Assembly (NCBI RefSeq): GCF_902686445.1
Contig: NC_062220.1
Span: 110,408,643 to 110,472,642, forward strand
DNA from: Sciurus carolinensis
Taxonomy: Eukaryota > Chordata > Mammalia > Rodentia > Sciuridae
Length of the DNA: 64,000 bases
Direction of reading: 5' to 3'
The notes beneath the pieces were generated by a model. The model did not search any database. It was not told the DNA's origin and saw only the letters and a program-made list of their open reading frames with translations. Numbering within the stretch: position 1 is the first letter of the stretch; each line of letters starts with the position of its first letter. Below are positions 1-10,449 of the stretch, piece after piece. The translations under genes and the position numbers were made by a program.

Positions 1-2810
1 ATAAGACAGATCAACAGTCTCATCTTACAGAGGATTCAAAATGAACATTCAGCACACTGATCTCTTATTGCCTCTTTCAGGAATTTTATTTGTTGGTCCC
101 CTAAGGCAATATGCTTGCTGGTGTTTTTATTACTTACTTCAATCAACAACCTGTTTCATTGCACATTATGTGGATCTCAAATTGCACCTCGGCTGTGGAG
201 CTGTGGATGTAACCAATCCTGGCTGTAGCCTCTACCTCCCATTTTGACGGTGCCCTGAACCACGAAGCTTTTGAAGCAGTGCAGCCTCTCAGGAATCACT
301 TGGGTACTCAAAGTTTTCTTGGGAAGTTTCACATTTTTATATGAGCTTACAAAGATTTTGTGGAAGCACTGGGAACAATTTGAAACAGAGTTGGGTGAAC
401 ATGCTTTCCCCCTCACTTTCCAAAAGAAATAAGTTTAAAACTTAGTGAGTTCTCTCTGTACGTTCCATGTGCGCCTGTTCATGATTCTGTATTCTCCAGA
501 TTTGACCAAGGCAAGTTAGCAAGGGCTGCTTGCAGCACTCCATGAAAGCTTCAAAGGGATCTTATGTAATGCCAACACATGTCATTTTTCTTGAATCAAA
601 CCCCAATGACTGCATTTGCAATTTAATTAAGGCAGGTTTATTTTTAGACTGGTAGGAAAAGAGGCATGTTGTTTCCTCTCACTACCCAGGAAAAAACAGC
701 AAATCAAAACTGGGAATCAGTAAGAGAAGGGCAGATAGATAAATGATCCTAGGATCAAATATAGCAGTGAATTTCACTCTGACTTGCACTATTTAGAGGA
801 AGGACAAAACAATATATATTTTTTTTCATTTTAATACTTCTTTAGCTCTCTCTCTCAGGAATAACTTAGGCTCTGTTCAAAATTGTGAAAATTGGTAGTA
901 GACAGCATGAGCTAACAGGCTACCAAATGTGACAGTAGGCAAAGTTTTGTTTCTTCTGCAACTTTTAGGTTCGTTCTGCTATCTGCTCCTCTGACCAAGT
1001 GGAAAATCCTTCTCGAAAGTCTGATAGCTTTTATATTCAAATGAGGTGGTGTTTTTTTAATTTTAACTACCACTCTATATAAATTACAAGCCTTTGTCCT
1101 TTTAACAAAGGCAATTTAACAAATTGGAGAAAAGATTTGCACAGAGATATTTTCTGGCAGTCCTGAAATTAAAACAATTAGGCACCAGCCTGCTCTCTGA
1201 TTCATGGTAGACATGGTTACTCAGGCTGGCCTCAGAGACAAAGCAATTAAGTGCCTGGTAAAGGTGATAATGAAATCTTCTATCCTGGATTCCTTTTACA
1301 GATTCTACTGTAGAGATACATTCTGCTTTGACTCCATAGTATCTTTTGAAAACCATTTCTGTGTTTGTTGTTTCCAGACAATCTGAGCCCTCACTGCTGT
1401 CCTGGCTGGGAAAAATTAGGGACAAAGTTTTCAGACTGTTTTCTTCAGATTGCATGATGGTAAGCTGGGCTCTGCCAACTATTACAAATCAGTGTGAGAT
1501 CTTCAGCCCAAAAGGGATGGGCATGAGAAAGATAGCATTCAGGGGATCATTTTTGTTCCAGAAGTCGAGGGACTGCTCCCTGCCAGGGTATTAGTGGAGA
1601 AGTCCCTGGTAGTTCAGCCAGCTGCCCAGCAGATCTGACGCATACCATGTTTTCTGACAGCAGTGGCTGCTATGATCATGTGTCCACTTGAGCACTAGCA
1701 CTGCTCTGTGATAAGATATGTGCAGAAATGGAGATGCTCTTAGAGCAAGTTGTCATTGCTGCAACATCCAAGGACATGCTCAAATGAATAGGATACCAAC
1801 CAGGGTTTTGTCAAATGTGCAAGGCGAGTCATGTACAGTGAGAGCTGTAAACCAGGCCTTCTGTGTAGGGCCATGTTAAATATGTGTGTCATTTTATACC
1901 AAGAAGGTATAACAATGTGAGAAAATGTAAGTTTCATTCGTGAAAGACAGAAACCTAGAAGAGTAGTGTTTCTGCAGATTATGGTACTATATTTCATGCT
2001 TTACCATGGGTTAGGTGATGACTTTGACAGGGTACAACTGAGAAAGGCTATCACAGGATACCTAATAAAATTTGATTAAGTGTTCTATTTTTCATTAAAG
2101 ATCCATAAATAGTGAAGAGAAAAAAAAAAGGAAACGAATAAAAACAAAAAGAAAGTGAATGGACTTGGAATCAATTTCTCCCTTTAAAAGTATTTTAAAG
2201 ACAACAATAACTTTACAGATTAAATTATTAAAATTGGCTACTGATGAAGGAATTAAAGTTCAGTTCTGAAAATCTGTCATAACTTTCCTCACTGGTGATC
2301 AACTCAATAAGTGAATATTTTGTGAATGCAAAATTGCTTAAAATGTCTTTCACTTCAATATACCACCTCTGTGAGACTGTGGTTTCTCTACTATGAGTTT
2401 GTTTAAAACAAAACATTAAAACAATTCATATATAAATTAGTTCTCAAGAGGAACATTGTCATTAATCAACTGAAAGTAATTAACTATCAACAAGATTATC
2501 CATCCCATTAAAAACAGGTGTTTAACATGGCAATCACTGGTTCTTAACCTTTTGTTTAATTATGATTGTAAAAAAACAAAAAGTTAGCAATAATGATTCT
2601 CCAAATTAGGCCCTTATATGAACAATAGCAATGGAAAAAATAGAGATATTTAGACATCTATTGAGTCTAATTGTGAAAACTTTAATCTTATTTTTTTATG
2701 CTCGTCAAAGTTTGTTTTCCAGTAATTATTTATATTGTACTTTTTAAAAGCATGCTTCCTGACTGAATCATTTGCACTCCTGATTCTATGACTCCCCTGG
2801 ACATCTGTAA
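1..2810. other. No gene or recognised repeat
   Basis: AT-rich sequence with only short open frames on both strands (at most 117 codons), none with a recognisable domain and none with a convincing splice-site arrangement. Short A and T runs occur, for example near 2120. I recognise no interspersed repeat here; heavily decayed copies could be missed. Confidence 0.5.
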
Positions 2811-3205
2811 GCATTATGGTTTGGATGTGAGTTATCCCCCAAAAGCTCACCTGTGAGATGATGCAAAAAGGTTCAGAGGAGAAATGATTGGGTTGTAAGA
2901 GTCTTAACCTAATTGGTGATTTAATTCCTTGATTGGGATTAGCTGAGCGGTAACTGAAGCGGTAGGATGTGGCTGGAGGAGGTGGGAATTGGGGCATGGT
3001 TTTAGGTATATATTTGTATCTGATAAGTAGAGTCTCTCTCTGCTTTCTGATCATCATATGAGTCATGCTCTCCTGCCATGATGTTCAGCCTCACCTCAAG
3101 CCCCAAGGAATGGAGCCAGCCTTCTTATGGACCTCTGAAACCGTGAGCCCTCAAACTTTTCCTCCTCTACAATTGTTCTGCTAAGATTGATACTACTGAT
3201 TATTG
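2811..3205 (+). mobile_element. MaLR-type solo LTR (ERVL-MaLR)
   Basis: The element opens with the typical MaLR start (TATGGTTTGGATGTGAG followed by a CCCCCAAAAGCTCA block). It then has the internal run about 'aacctaattggtgatttaatt', a TATATATTTGTATC promoter-like stretch near 3007, and the end block with 'cctctgaaaccgtgagccc' near 3133 that precedes the usual polyadenylation region. Its length is normal for a MaLR LTR. No internal coding sequence follows, so this is a solo LTR. The far end runs into a second LTR, so its 3' boundary and TSD cannot be read. Confidence 0.8.
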
Positions 3206-3206
3206 G

Positions 3207-3617
3207 TGATGAGTTCTGCTTTCCTCAAATGTTGAATTTCGAACAGTCGAGAATCAGGCCAGGCAAGCATACAGCAGGTTTTATTTAAAAGTAGAAACAT
3301 AGACTTCTCCTGGGAGGGAAAAGGGGGCCATAGCTGGTATTCTGGTATCCCAAGAAACGAGAACATCCTGCTCCCTTTTATATATTTTAGATTTTCTTTG
3401 TTCTGCTCTCTTCCCCCTTATTTCTCTCCTTCCTGTGTATGCGATGTCACTAGGACCAAGAGATGCCGGTGGGATGGCCATAAGGTGAGAAGCAGATGGG
3501 CAGGTACAAGGGCCAAATGGAGCATCCAGGCAGGAAGCAGCCCAGGAGGCATTAATTAACAACTCCCTGTCTGCAACCTTTTGGGAGGGGTAGTATAGGC
3601 AGGTAATCTTGTTTTCA
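3207..3617 (-). mobile_element. Probable ERV solo LTR, antisense
   Basis: Read on the minus strand, this segment has LTR architecture. A TATA box (TATATAAAAGGGAG) lies at 3371-3388, and an AATAAA signal lies at 3281-3286 about 90 bp downstream, which leaves a short R/U5 tail. The outer bases can be read as TG...CA (3230 or 3207 at the low side, 3617 at the high side). CpG dinucleotides survive (near 3241, 3248, 3357, 3441), so it is not among the oldest elements here. No matching target duplication was found at either candidate edge, and the family is not identified. It is called an LTR from promoter and polyA spacing, not from sequence identity. Confidence 0.55.
3281..3286 (-). promoter_or_regulatory. 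Polyadenylation signal of the 3.2 kb LTR
   Basis: AATAAA on the minus strand, about 90 bp downstream of the TATA box at 3371-3388. This spacing is expected for the R region of an LTR. Confidence 0.5.
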
Positions 3618-3619
3618 TG

Positions 3620-4310
3620 AAACCCCTTTTTTAATTCCCTTTTTTCTCTCTAGTTTCTGCACATGAGGAAAAAAACAAACAAACATTCTTTCTGTCAGAT
3701 TTATTCCACTTAATCTGATGTTCTTCGTTTCCATCCCTTTACCAGTAAATGCCATAATTTTTGTTCTGTATTGCTGACTAGAACTCCATTGTGTACATAT
3801 ACCACATTTTTTATCCATTTATCTTTTGACAGGCATCTGGGGTGGTTCTATAACTTGGCTATTGTGAATTGGGTGCTATAAACTTTGGTATTAAGGTATC
3901 TCTATAGTTTGCTGATTTTAATTCTTTTGTGTAAATAACAAGGAGTAGGATAGATGGGTCATATGGTGGTTCCATTCCTAGGCTTTTCAGGAATTTTCAT
4001 ACTACTTTCCAAATTAGTTACACTAATTTTCAGTCCTACCAAAGATGTATGAGTTTATCTTTTCCCCTACATTCTTGCTAGCAATTATCACTATTTGTAT
4101 TTGACCATTGTCATCCTAATTGAAGTGAAATTTCAGTGTAGTTTTAATTAGAACTCCCTGATTGCTAAGGATATTGAACATTTTTTTCATGCTTTTGTTG
4201 GCCATATGTATTTCTATTTTTGAGAGATGTTTGTCTAATTAGTTCAGTTATCAATTTATTGATTGGGTTATTTGGTATTTTTGGTGGTTTTTTGTTTGTT
4301 TGTTTTTTCT
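3620..4310 (-). mobile_element. LINE-1 3' end, 5'-truncated, antisense
   Basis: The plus strand reads as the reverse complement of the end of L1 ORF2 and its 3' UTR. Landmarks are the 'ccataatttt..ttctgtattgctga' block near 3751, 'ccattgtgtacatataccacatttt' near 3787, 'gctgattttaattc' near 3911, and the 'cagttatcaatttattgattgggtta' block near 4246. These recur in the same order at 24.95 kb and 57.3 kb. Only the C-terminal part of ORF2 is present. It is full of substitutions and indels and has no coding capacity. Confidence 0.85.
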
Positions 4311-6338
4311 TTCCCCCTTAGTTCTTTACACCCTTCCTTGCCATCTCTCCCTGGCATAATGTATATTTTAATGTTACTTTTAAGTCCTGGTCATTCATGG
4401 AAAAATCACCTATAACAAAAGCTGGTATGTTCATAGTGCCAGATTGTCCTATATCTCTGACAATCCCATCTGAGAAGATGATCTTCTTCCTCTTTTATTC
4501 TTCGTTACCTTGCTTTCCAAATTTAATACACTATTTTAAATTCATTTTAGGTTTGTAGAATATTTGTATAGTATGGAGAGTTCCCATATTTCTGCACTAG
4601 GTTTCTCCTATTATTAACATGTTATAGCAGTATGAAATATTTCTAACAACTGATAACCCAATAGTAACACATTTTACTAACAAAATCTCTACTGTATTCA
4701 CATATTTTTAAAAATTTTTAATGCTTAACCTCTTCCTGTTCCAGGATTCCATCTAGGATACCACTTCCCAATTATTCATCATGTCTCTTTGAGCTCTTCT
4801 GAACTGACAGTTCTTCAGATTTTCCTTCTTTTAGGCAGTTTAGATATTTTGAAGGAGTACTAATCTGACACTTAGTAGAATATCCCTTAACTGGAATTTA
4901 TCTGATACTTTCCTTATGGTTACACTGGGGTTAGGGGTTTTAGGCAGGAAGATCACAGGGATAAAATACCATTCACATCCAAGTTATCAAGGGTTTATTC
5001 TTCCAGCATGACTTATTGCTATTGTTAAACTAACCAGGTGGCTCATGTAGTGTTTGCCAGATTTCTGCAAAGTGAAGTGACTCTTTCCATGCTATACTTT
5101 TTGGAAGAAAGTTACTATGCCCAGCATTAAGTTAAGGAATAAGGAGGTATGTTCTACTGCCCCCTCGAAAGATTCTACACAAATCTTCTTAAAAATTATT
5201 CTGCATACATGGAAAATATATCCTGCATCTCCCATTTATTAATTTACTCAAGGAATCATTTATATCAGTGTGGGTTCACAGATTTTTATTTATATTTAGC
5301 ACTATAGTCTAGTATTACATTATTGGTTGCTCAAACTGTTCTAGCTTTCGCCATTGGAAACTTTTTCCTAGCTCCTATGCCCCTTTGACATTCCCTCATT
5401 ATGGAGTTTTACTTTGTCTTGTTTTGTTTGGGCACTTCCTTATTTCAAATTGCTCCAGGTTTATCATGTGAGTTCTAGATGTTTTTCAGAGGAACCTTAT
5501 CTCCTTTTACTGGAGAAGGGTATCTAAAAACCAATAGCTGAGTACAGAATTGGAGGGGTTTCATTACCTCTAGGCTTTCTTAACTGAAAAATGAAATCCA
5601 TGTATACATATTAATCCATGTGTACACACATATCTGCAAATATGCCTGAATATATATTTCTTTATCCATATTAAGCTAAACACAGGTTCATACTGACCTC
5701 TTCAATGACAATCCAATAACTCATTGATTATTCCATACTTTTCCCTTTGATTTTCTGTAACCTCTTATTCCAGTAGTGAGAATCCTGCCTCCCATCATCT
5801 GCCAGTTCCTTATTCTTTTAAGTACCAGAATATTGATACTAAAATTGTTATTCAATATTCCACTGAGAAACAATTTTACTTACTAAGTGCAGAATCTATA
5901 TTCAGTTTATTTTACCACTAGTCTTATGATGTCTACTCATAGCCAAAATTAGGTCAGAAAATTTCATCTCATTCCCTTTAGTAAGGTTATTTCATATATT
6001 TATCATGCAATTCGATTCTCTTGTCACAGTTTGAATTCTATTAAAATTGCCTAACCTCCTAAATCATTTCTTTTAAATTTCATATAATTATATCCATTCA
6101 TTATGCTATAAAGTTCTTTGAGTTTTGTCAAATTTATAGTATTATGTATCCAGCATTACAGTATCACATAGAACAATTTCCTCAACTAAAATATACCCTG
6201 TGGCTCAATTTGTCTTTGAAAACCCCTGGAAACAACTAATGTTTTTATTGCCATTCAAGTTGGTCCAGTACATACCTTTTCAGAACAACTTCTTTGCAGT
6301 ATACTTTTGAGATTCACCCATGTCTTTTCATGGCTTGA

Positions 6339-6679
6339 GTCTTAGTCTGCTTTCTGGGTAGAATGAAAATAAATTTATTTATCAGAGTTTTAGAAGCTGG
6401 GAATCACAAGAACATGGAGGAAGCTTCTGGGAAGGGTCTTGCTGTTGCCTTGAAGTGTGATGGCAGACATCACATGGCAAAAGAGTATGTTTGTGAAAGA
6501 TGTTTTATAACAATGCTACTCCTATCATAACTAGCCCACTCCTGCCACACAGCATTAATCCATTCAGAGGGCAGAGTGCCTGTGATCTACTCACCTTTTT
6601 AATGATTCTCCCTCTTCGCATTGTTACAATGTCAATTACGTGTCAACATGAGTTTCCAGGAGACTTTCAAACCACAGCA
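6339..6679 (-). mobile_element. MaLR LTR inserted in L1M, antisense
   Basis: The plus strand reads as the reverse complement of an MST/THE1-type LTR: 'cttagtctgc' at the start, 'aaatttatttatcagagtttt' near 6371, 'cacatggc' near 6471, then the pyrimidine-rich middle. The L1M sequence stops and resumes across it. The short direct repeat GCTTGA (6333-6338 and 6680-6685) flanks it, which fits the 5-bp duplication known for MaLR elements. It is therefore younger than the host L1M. Confidence 0.7.
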
Positions 6680-7182
6680 GCTTGATAACTCATTCCTTCT
6701 TATCCTTGAACTCAACTTCCTTTCATCCATGCACCACAGTTCATATAGACATTCACCTATGGGAAGACATTCACCTATTGTAGTTGCTTCCCGTTTTTTT
6801 GTCAATTATGAATCATAAAGTTGCTGTGAGCATTTGTGTGCAGGTTCTTGTGTGAATAAAAGTTACCAAATCAGTTGGTTTAAATACAAAGGAAAGTGAA
6901 TGTTGGATCTTAGGGTTAAGAGTATGTTTAGATTTATAAAAACTGCCAACTAAAATGGGCTGAATCACTTTGTATGCCTGTCAGCATGGAATGAAAATTT
7001 GTTTTTCTGCAACTTCAGAAGCAACTGGTATCACCAGTTACTGAATTTTAGCTATCCTAAAAATTGTGTAATTGTTTCTGATTTTAATTTCCCTTAATGT
7101 TGGTAATTTTTATATATTTATTTGTCACTTATATGCTTTATATAGTCAGGTGTCTGTTTAGATTTTTTACTTTTGTTTTTCT

Positions 7183-7253
7183 ATTTTTGGTATTGGGGAT
7201 TGAACCCAGGGCACTCTGCATGTTTTACAAACACTCTACTTCTGAGCTAATTT
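7183..7253 (-). mobile_element. ID-type SINE, diverged, antisense
   Basis: The antisense of the ID core is visible: 'tattggggattgaacccagggcactctgcatg' contains the reverse complement of the B-box region, followed by 'actctacttctgagcta'. It is much more diverged than the IDs at 30.8 and 53.6 kb. It lies inside the L1M ORF2 remnant; no clear TSD. Confidence 0.65.
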
Positions 7254-7564
7254 TGTCTAGTGCTTGGTTATCTTTGAGCAAGACAATCTCAGAATAACTT
7301 TGTTGTTCTTTGGGATTATTTTGCCTGTTCTATGTCTTTTACCTTTGAGAATAAATTATAAAATCAAGTTGTTGATAACTTCACAATACTTGCTAAAATT
7401 TTGATTGAGATCACATTGAATCTATAGATCAAATTAAGAACTGACAATTTAACAGTGTAGAGTTCTAAAATCCCAGAGCATGAATACATCTCCATGCATA
7501 TATACTCTTCTATAGTTTCTTTCATCCAGTGTTTCTCAGCTCTCCATATACAGATCATGTACTT

Positions 7565-8060
7565 CCATAAATCAATGTAATTCCTATATTAACAGATTCA
7601 GCAAGAAAAATACTGTAATTGTATTAATAAATTCAGAAGAAGCTTTGACAAATTTTAATACTCATTAATGATAAAACAAAAAAATAGAAATTGAAGAATT
7701 ATGTAATATAATAAGAGAGATGTTAAAATTATCACTAATATTATAACTGATGAGAGAACAACACTCTTCCCCTAAGAATGAGACAAGATGAAATTCTCTT
7801 ACCATTCCTGTTCCATTTCAAACTATAATCCATAACAAATAAGTGAAATAAAAGTGTGTACAGACTGAAAATGAATTAATAAAATTGTTTTTACTTTCAG
7901 ATAACTTGATTATCTAGGGAGACAACCCCAAGAATAAAATATAATCACTTGGAACTGATAAATAACAATAGCAAGTCTCATGATGCAAGATTAATATTCA
8001 TTTCTATAAATAAGCAACCAAATGTGTAATTAAAAAATTGAATATAAGAGAAAGCAATAT
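7565..8060 (+). mobile_element. Inverted 5' segment of the L1M element (ORF2 RT region)
   Basis: Here the sense strand of L1 ORF2 appears on the plus strand. The 'gaagaagctttgacaaattttaatactcattaatgat' block near 7637 is the motif-A region; 'cttcccctaagaatgagacaagatg' lies near 7767 and 'tattcatttctataaataagcaa' near 7993. In L1 order this segment ends just upstream of where the antisense segment begins at 7558. That is the arrangement produced by a 5' inversion (twin priming). The coding frame is destroyed. Confidence 0.65.
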
Positions 8061-8170
8061 ATATGCATATTCCATTAACCATTGATTTATATGTTTCCAT
8101 GAGTAAAACTTTTTTTTTTTTTACATCTCTCCCTCTCCCTTTTAGAATGCCTTCATTTAAGTATATTGAC

Positions 8171-8230
8171 AATGTCACCTCTTACAATGTCACCTCTTAC
8201 AGTGTCACCTCTTACAATGTCACCTCTTAC
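8171..8230. repeat. 15-bp tandem repeat, four copies
   Basis: Four head-to-tail copies of AATGTCACCTCTTAC (8171-8185, 8186-8200, 8201-8215, 8216-8230). The third differs at one base (AGTG for AATG). Because 15 is a multiple of three, it gives a VTSYN repeat in one open frame. That frame is only 90 codons long, and I see no other sign of coding. Confidence 0.95.
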
Positions 8231-8289
8231 ATATTATTAAGTAAATCTCCAGAATTCTTTTCCGTTTGTACTCCTGAGAAAAGTAGGAA

Positions 8290-8720
8290 TATTTCTGATT
8301 CTAGCACCATTGTCAAAATTAGATTTACTCAATAGTTTCATCAGATCACTCCATGATAGACTAAAATTCATCATAGATCCCATACCTTGCACAAAGAAAA
8401 ATACGGAAGCAGTAATGTGGGTAAAAGGCATGAACTATCAATTCATTAAAGAACTAGAATATAATCTTGACTTATTAAAACTTGTAAAATAATTGGTAGC
8501 CACAGAAAAGAAATGTAAATAACAGAAAACAACAATCTGTTTTGCAAGGATACTTGCATCCAGGCACTCTTTAAACACTGCTAGTGTCAGCAAAATATGA
8601 CTCAAGATTTCAAAAAAAAAATAGGTGGTAATTTATATGAAAATATAAAGTGCATGCAACCCACTTACTAAAGATATTCAATTTTTTTGAACGAATAATT
8701 AGATATATTTTAATCATGGG
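8290..8720 (+). mobile_element. Possible L1M ORF2 3' fragment
   Basis: The stretch 'aggcatgaactatcaattcattaaagaa' near 8427 resembles the sense strand of the ORF2 C-terminal region, and the sequence keeps L1-like A-rich composition. The match is patchy and the boundaries are unclear. Confidence 0.3.
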
Positions 8721-10340
8721 CAAATGGTGATGTTCAACCAATCATAATTTGAACAGAAAACATCTTTAAACAATTTCAATACTATGATTGTTGACTGAGA
8801 AAATTAGCATACATCTAAACTCTGCAACACTTTGCAAATGCTGAAAAGTATCTGGTAGATTTATATGACTTTATATGAAAATATGTCCCTGTAGTATATA
8901 TATTATGTATATGAATATACATGTTTTAAAATATCTATTTTAATGTATTGCCCAATTTATTTTAAATTTTATGGTTGCGTCTGTGTACATGTGCCAGTGT
9001 GTTTGTGTGTAGAAATAAAGATGAGGACAGAAAGAAATTTACCAAAAATCCTGGCATAAAAGCTTTCAGGTAATTTTATTTTTTAATCTCTCAGCATGTA
9101 TTTTTATCATATGAGAAATAGTAACATTCTCTTTTGACTAAAAAACTATACTTATTAATTCCTCTAAAGACAAAGTACTAAGAATGAACATTATTGTATT
9201 TTCCCTTTTCCTCCACTTCTTAATTGCAGATATTTAATGCTGACACCAAAATATTTTAATCAAACATTTTAATTCAGTAGTTTTTCTTTTTCATATTTAT
9301 GCTTGGCATCAAAATTGGCCTAATCACTGTTTAATTGTTTCCAATACTCACCATGTGTCCTTTTCAATAATGACTTCTCCATTCTTGACATATTTAGAGA
9401 TGTTAACAGGACTCAGCGAGGATTCAGCTGCCCTGAAACTTATGCAAGAACTGGTTCTCATAAAATGAGAACTTCTCAAGATAAAAAAATATGAAAAACA
9501 TCTATTAAGATTAAAAGGAGGTTTTCTGAGAAGCAACAGCAGCATCTGCTTCACTGCAGGAGGGAAACAGGAGCAAGATCAATATAATGAGAATGTTACC
9601 AATAACCTGGAAGACAGATGTGAGACATATTCTTAACATTCAGAAGAGAACAACAACTAGGTTAAACAATGAAGCTGAACATGAAACTAAAGAGGGAAAA
9701 AACACTAATAACTGGAGTCCCAGAAGAAGAAACAAAAATAGTGGAATAAACTATGGCAAACAGTTCTTCTTCTTCCTAAGACAAACACAACACATGAATT
9801 TGCAAACATAAAGTACCCCAAAGGCATTAGAGAAACTTCCCTTGTATGGTTGTACATCTATGTACATAATAAGCTATTTTGATTTGTTCTTTAAGATCCT
9901 GTTCAGTGATGTGCTATTAAATCACACTGAACATTTTTGCTAATTTCAGAGGAAAAAGTTATGATGAATTTTTTCAATGCAATGATGAAATTTTGTCACT
10001 GAAATGCATTTGCATAAAAATAGCCATTTGATGGACATAAACTGAGTGTGCTCAGGTAATAGTTTCTTGCATTTATTAAGCTAGAATGAAAGCTGAGCTG
10101 ATAGTGTGTGTTTATGGTGTGAAAGGGTTACCAGGAAGACAGTGTGGAGTGGATGATCTACTTTAAGTTCAGTTCACAGCTGTGTTTAGTGAGAATTTTT
10201 CTTTGAAAAGTTTACACTAAAAGAGAATCAAAACCAGGCTTTATAAAAAAGCAGCATCAAAGTTTTCTTGCCTTATTCATATTCCATTTAGAAGGGGCCC
10301 AGAACAAATGTGAAGACATTTTTAAATTTTGTTTCTTCTT
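8721..10340. other. No gene; unassigned AT-rich DNA
   Basis: No recognisable gene. The segment at 9360-9820 is somewhat more A/G-rich on the plus strand, and its 'ctggagtcccagaagaagaaac' block near 9712 vaguely recalls old L1 ORF1, but not enough to call it. The rest holds only short open frames. Confidence 0.4.
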
Positions 10341-10389
10341 TCTTTTTATTGATTTATTTATTTTTGTATGTGTGTATGTGCAGCATACA

Positions 10390-10445
10390 CAGAATGCTGT
10401 GTATCAAATCCAGAACCTAGTGCATACTAAGCATGCATGTGAAGG
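10390..10445 (-). mobile_element. Very diverged ID-like SINE fragment, antisense
   Basis: 'atgctgtgtatcaaatccagaacctagtgcatactaagcatgcatg' follows the antisense ID/tRNA-like core with many substitutions. A T-rich tract precedes it at 10322-10366, as expected for an antisense poly-A tail. Confidence 0.5.
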
Positions 10446-10449
10446 CATT

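Larger units (their letters stand above)
4315..7560 (-). mobile_element. Ancient L1M LINE: 3' UTR and ORF2 3' half, antisense
   Basis: From 4315 to about 6000 the plus strand follows the antisense of an old mammalian L1M 3' UTR (for example 'cccatatttctgcactaggtt' near 4587, 'ggattccatctaggatacca' near 4745, 'tgccccctcgaaag' near 5158). From about 6200 it continues into antisense ORF2 ('gattcacccatgtcttttcatggcttga' near 6311, then 6690-7180 and 7255-7558). The same 3' UTR type recurs at 45.06-46.19 kb. The copy is split by a MaLR LTR at 6339-6679 and by an ID element near 7183-7253. It lacks part of ORF2 around the ID position. At 7560 the orientation flips (see the next L1M entry). Confidence 0.75.

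Noticed and set aside
2650..3066. 138-codon minus-strand open frame, the longest in the window
   Set aside because: Most of it is the antisense of a MaLR LTR (2811-3205); the translation has no domain.
8171..8230. CRISPR-like array
   Set aside because: The units are directly adjacent with no spacers, and the DNA is mammalian.
8063..8335. Protein with a VTSYN pentapeptide repeat
   Set aside because: It is the translation of the 15-bp tandem repeat. The frame is short and surrounded by decayed L1 sequence.
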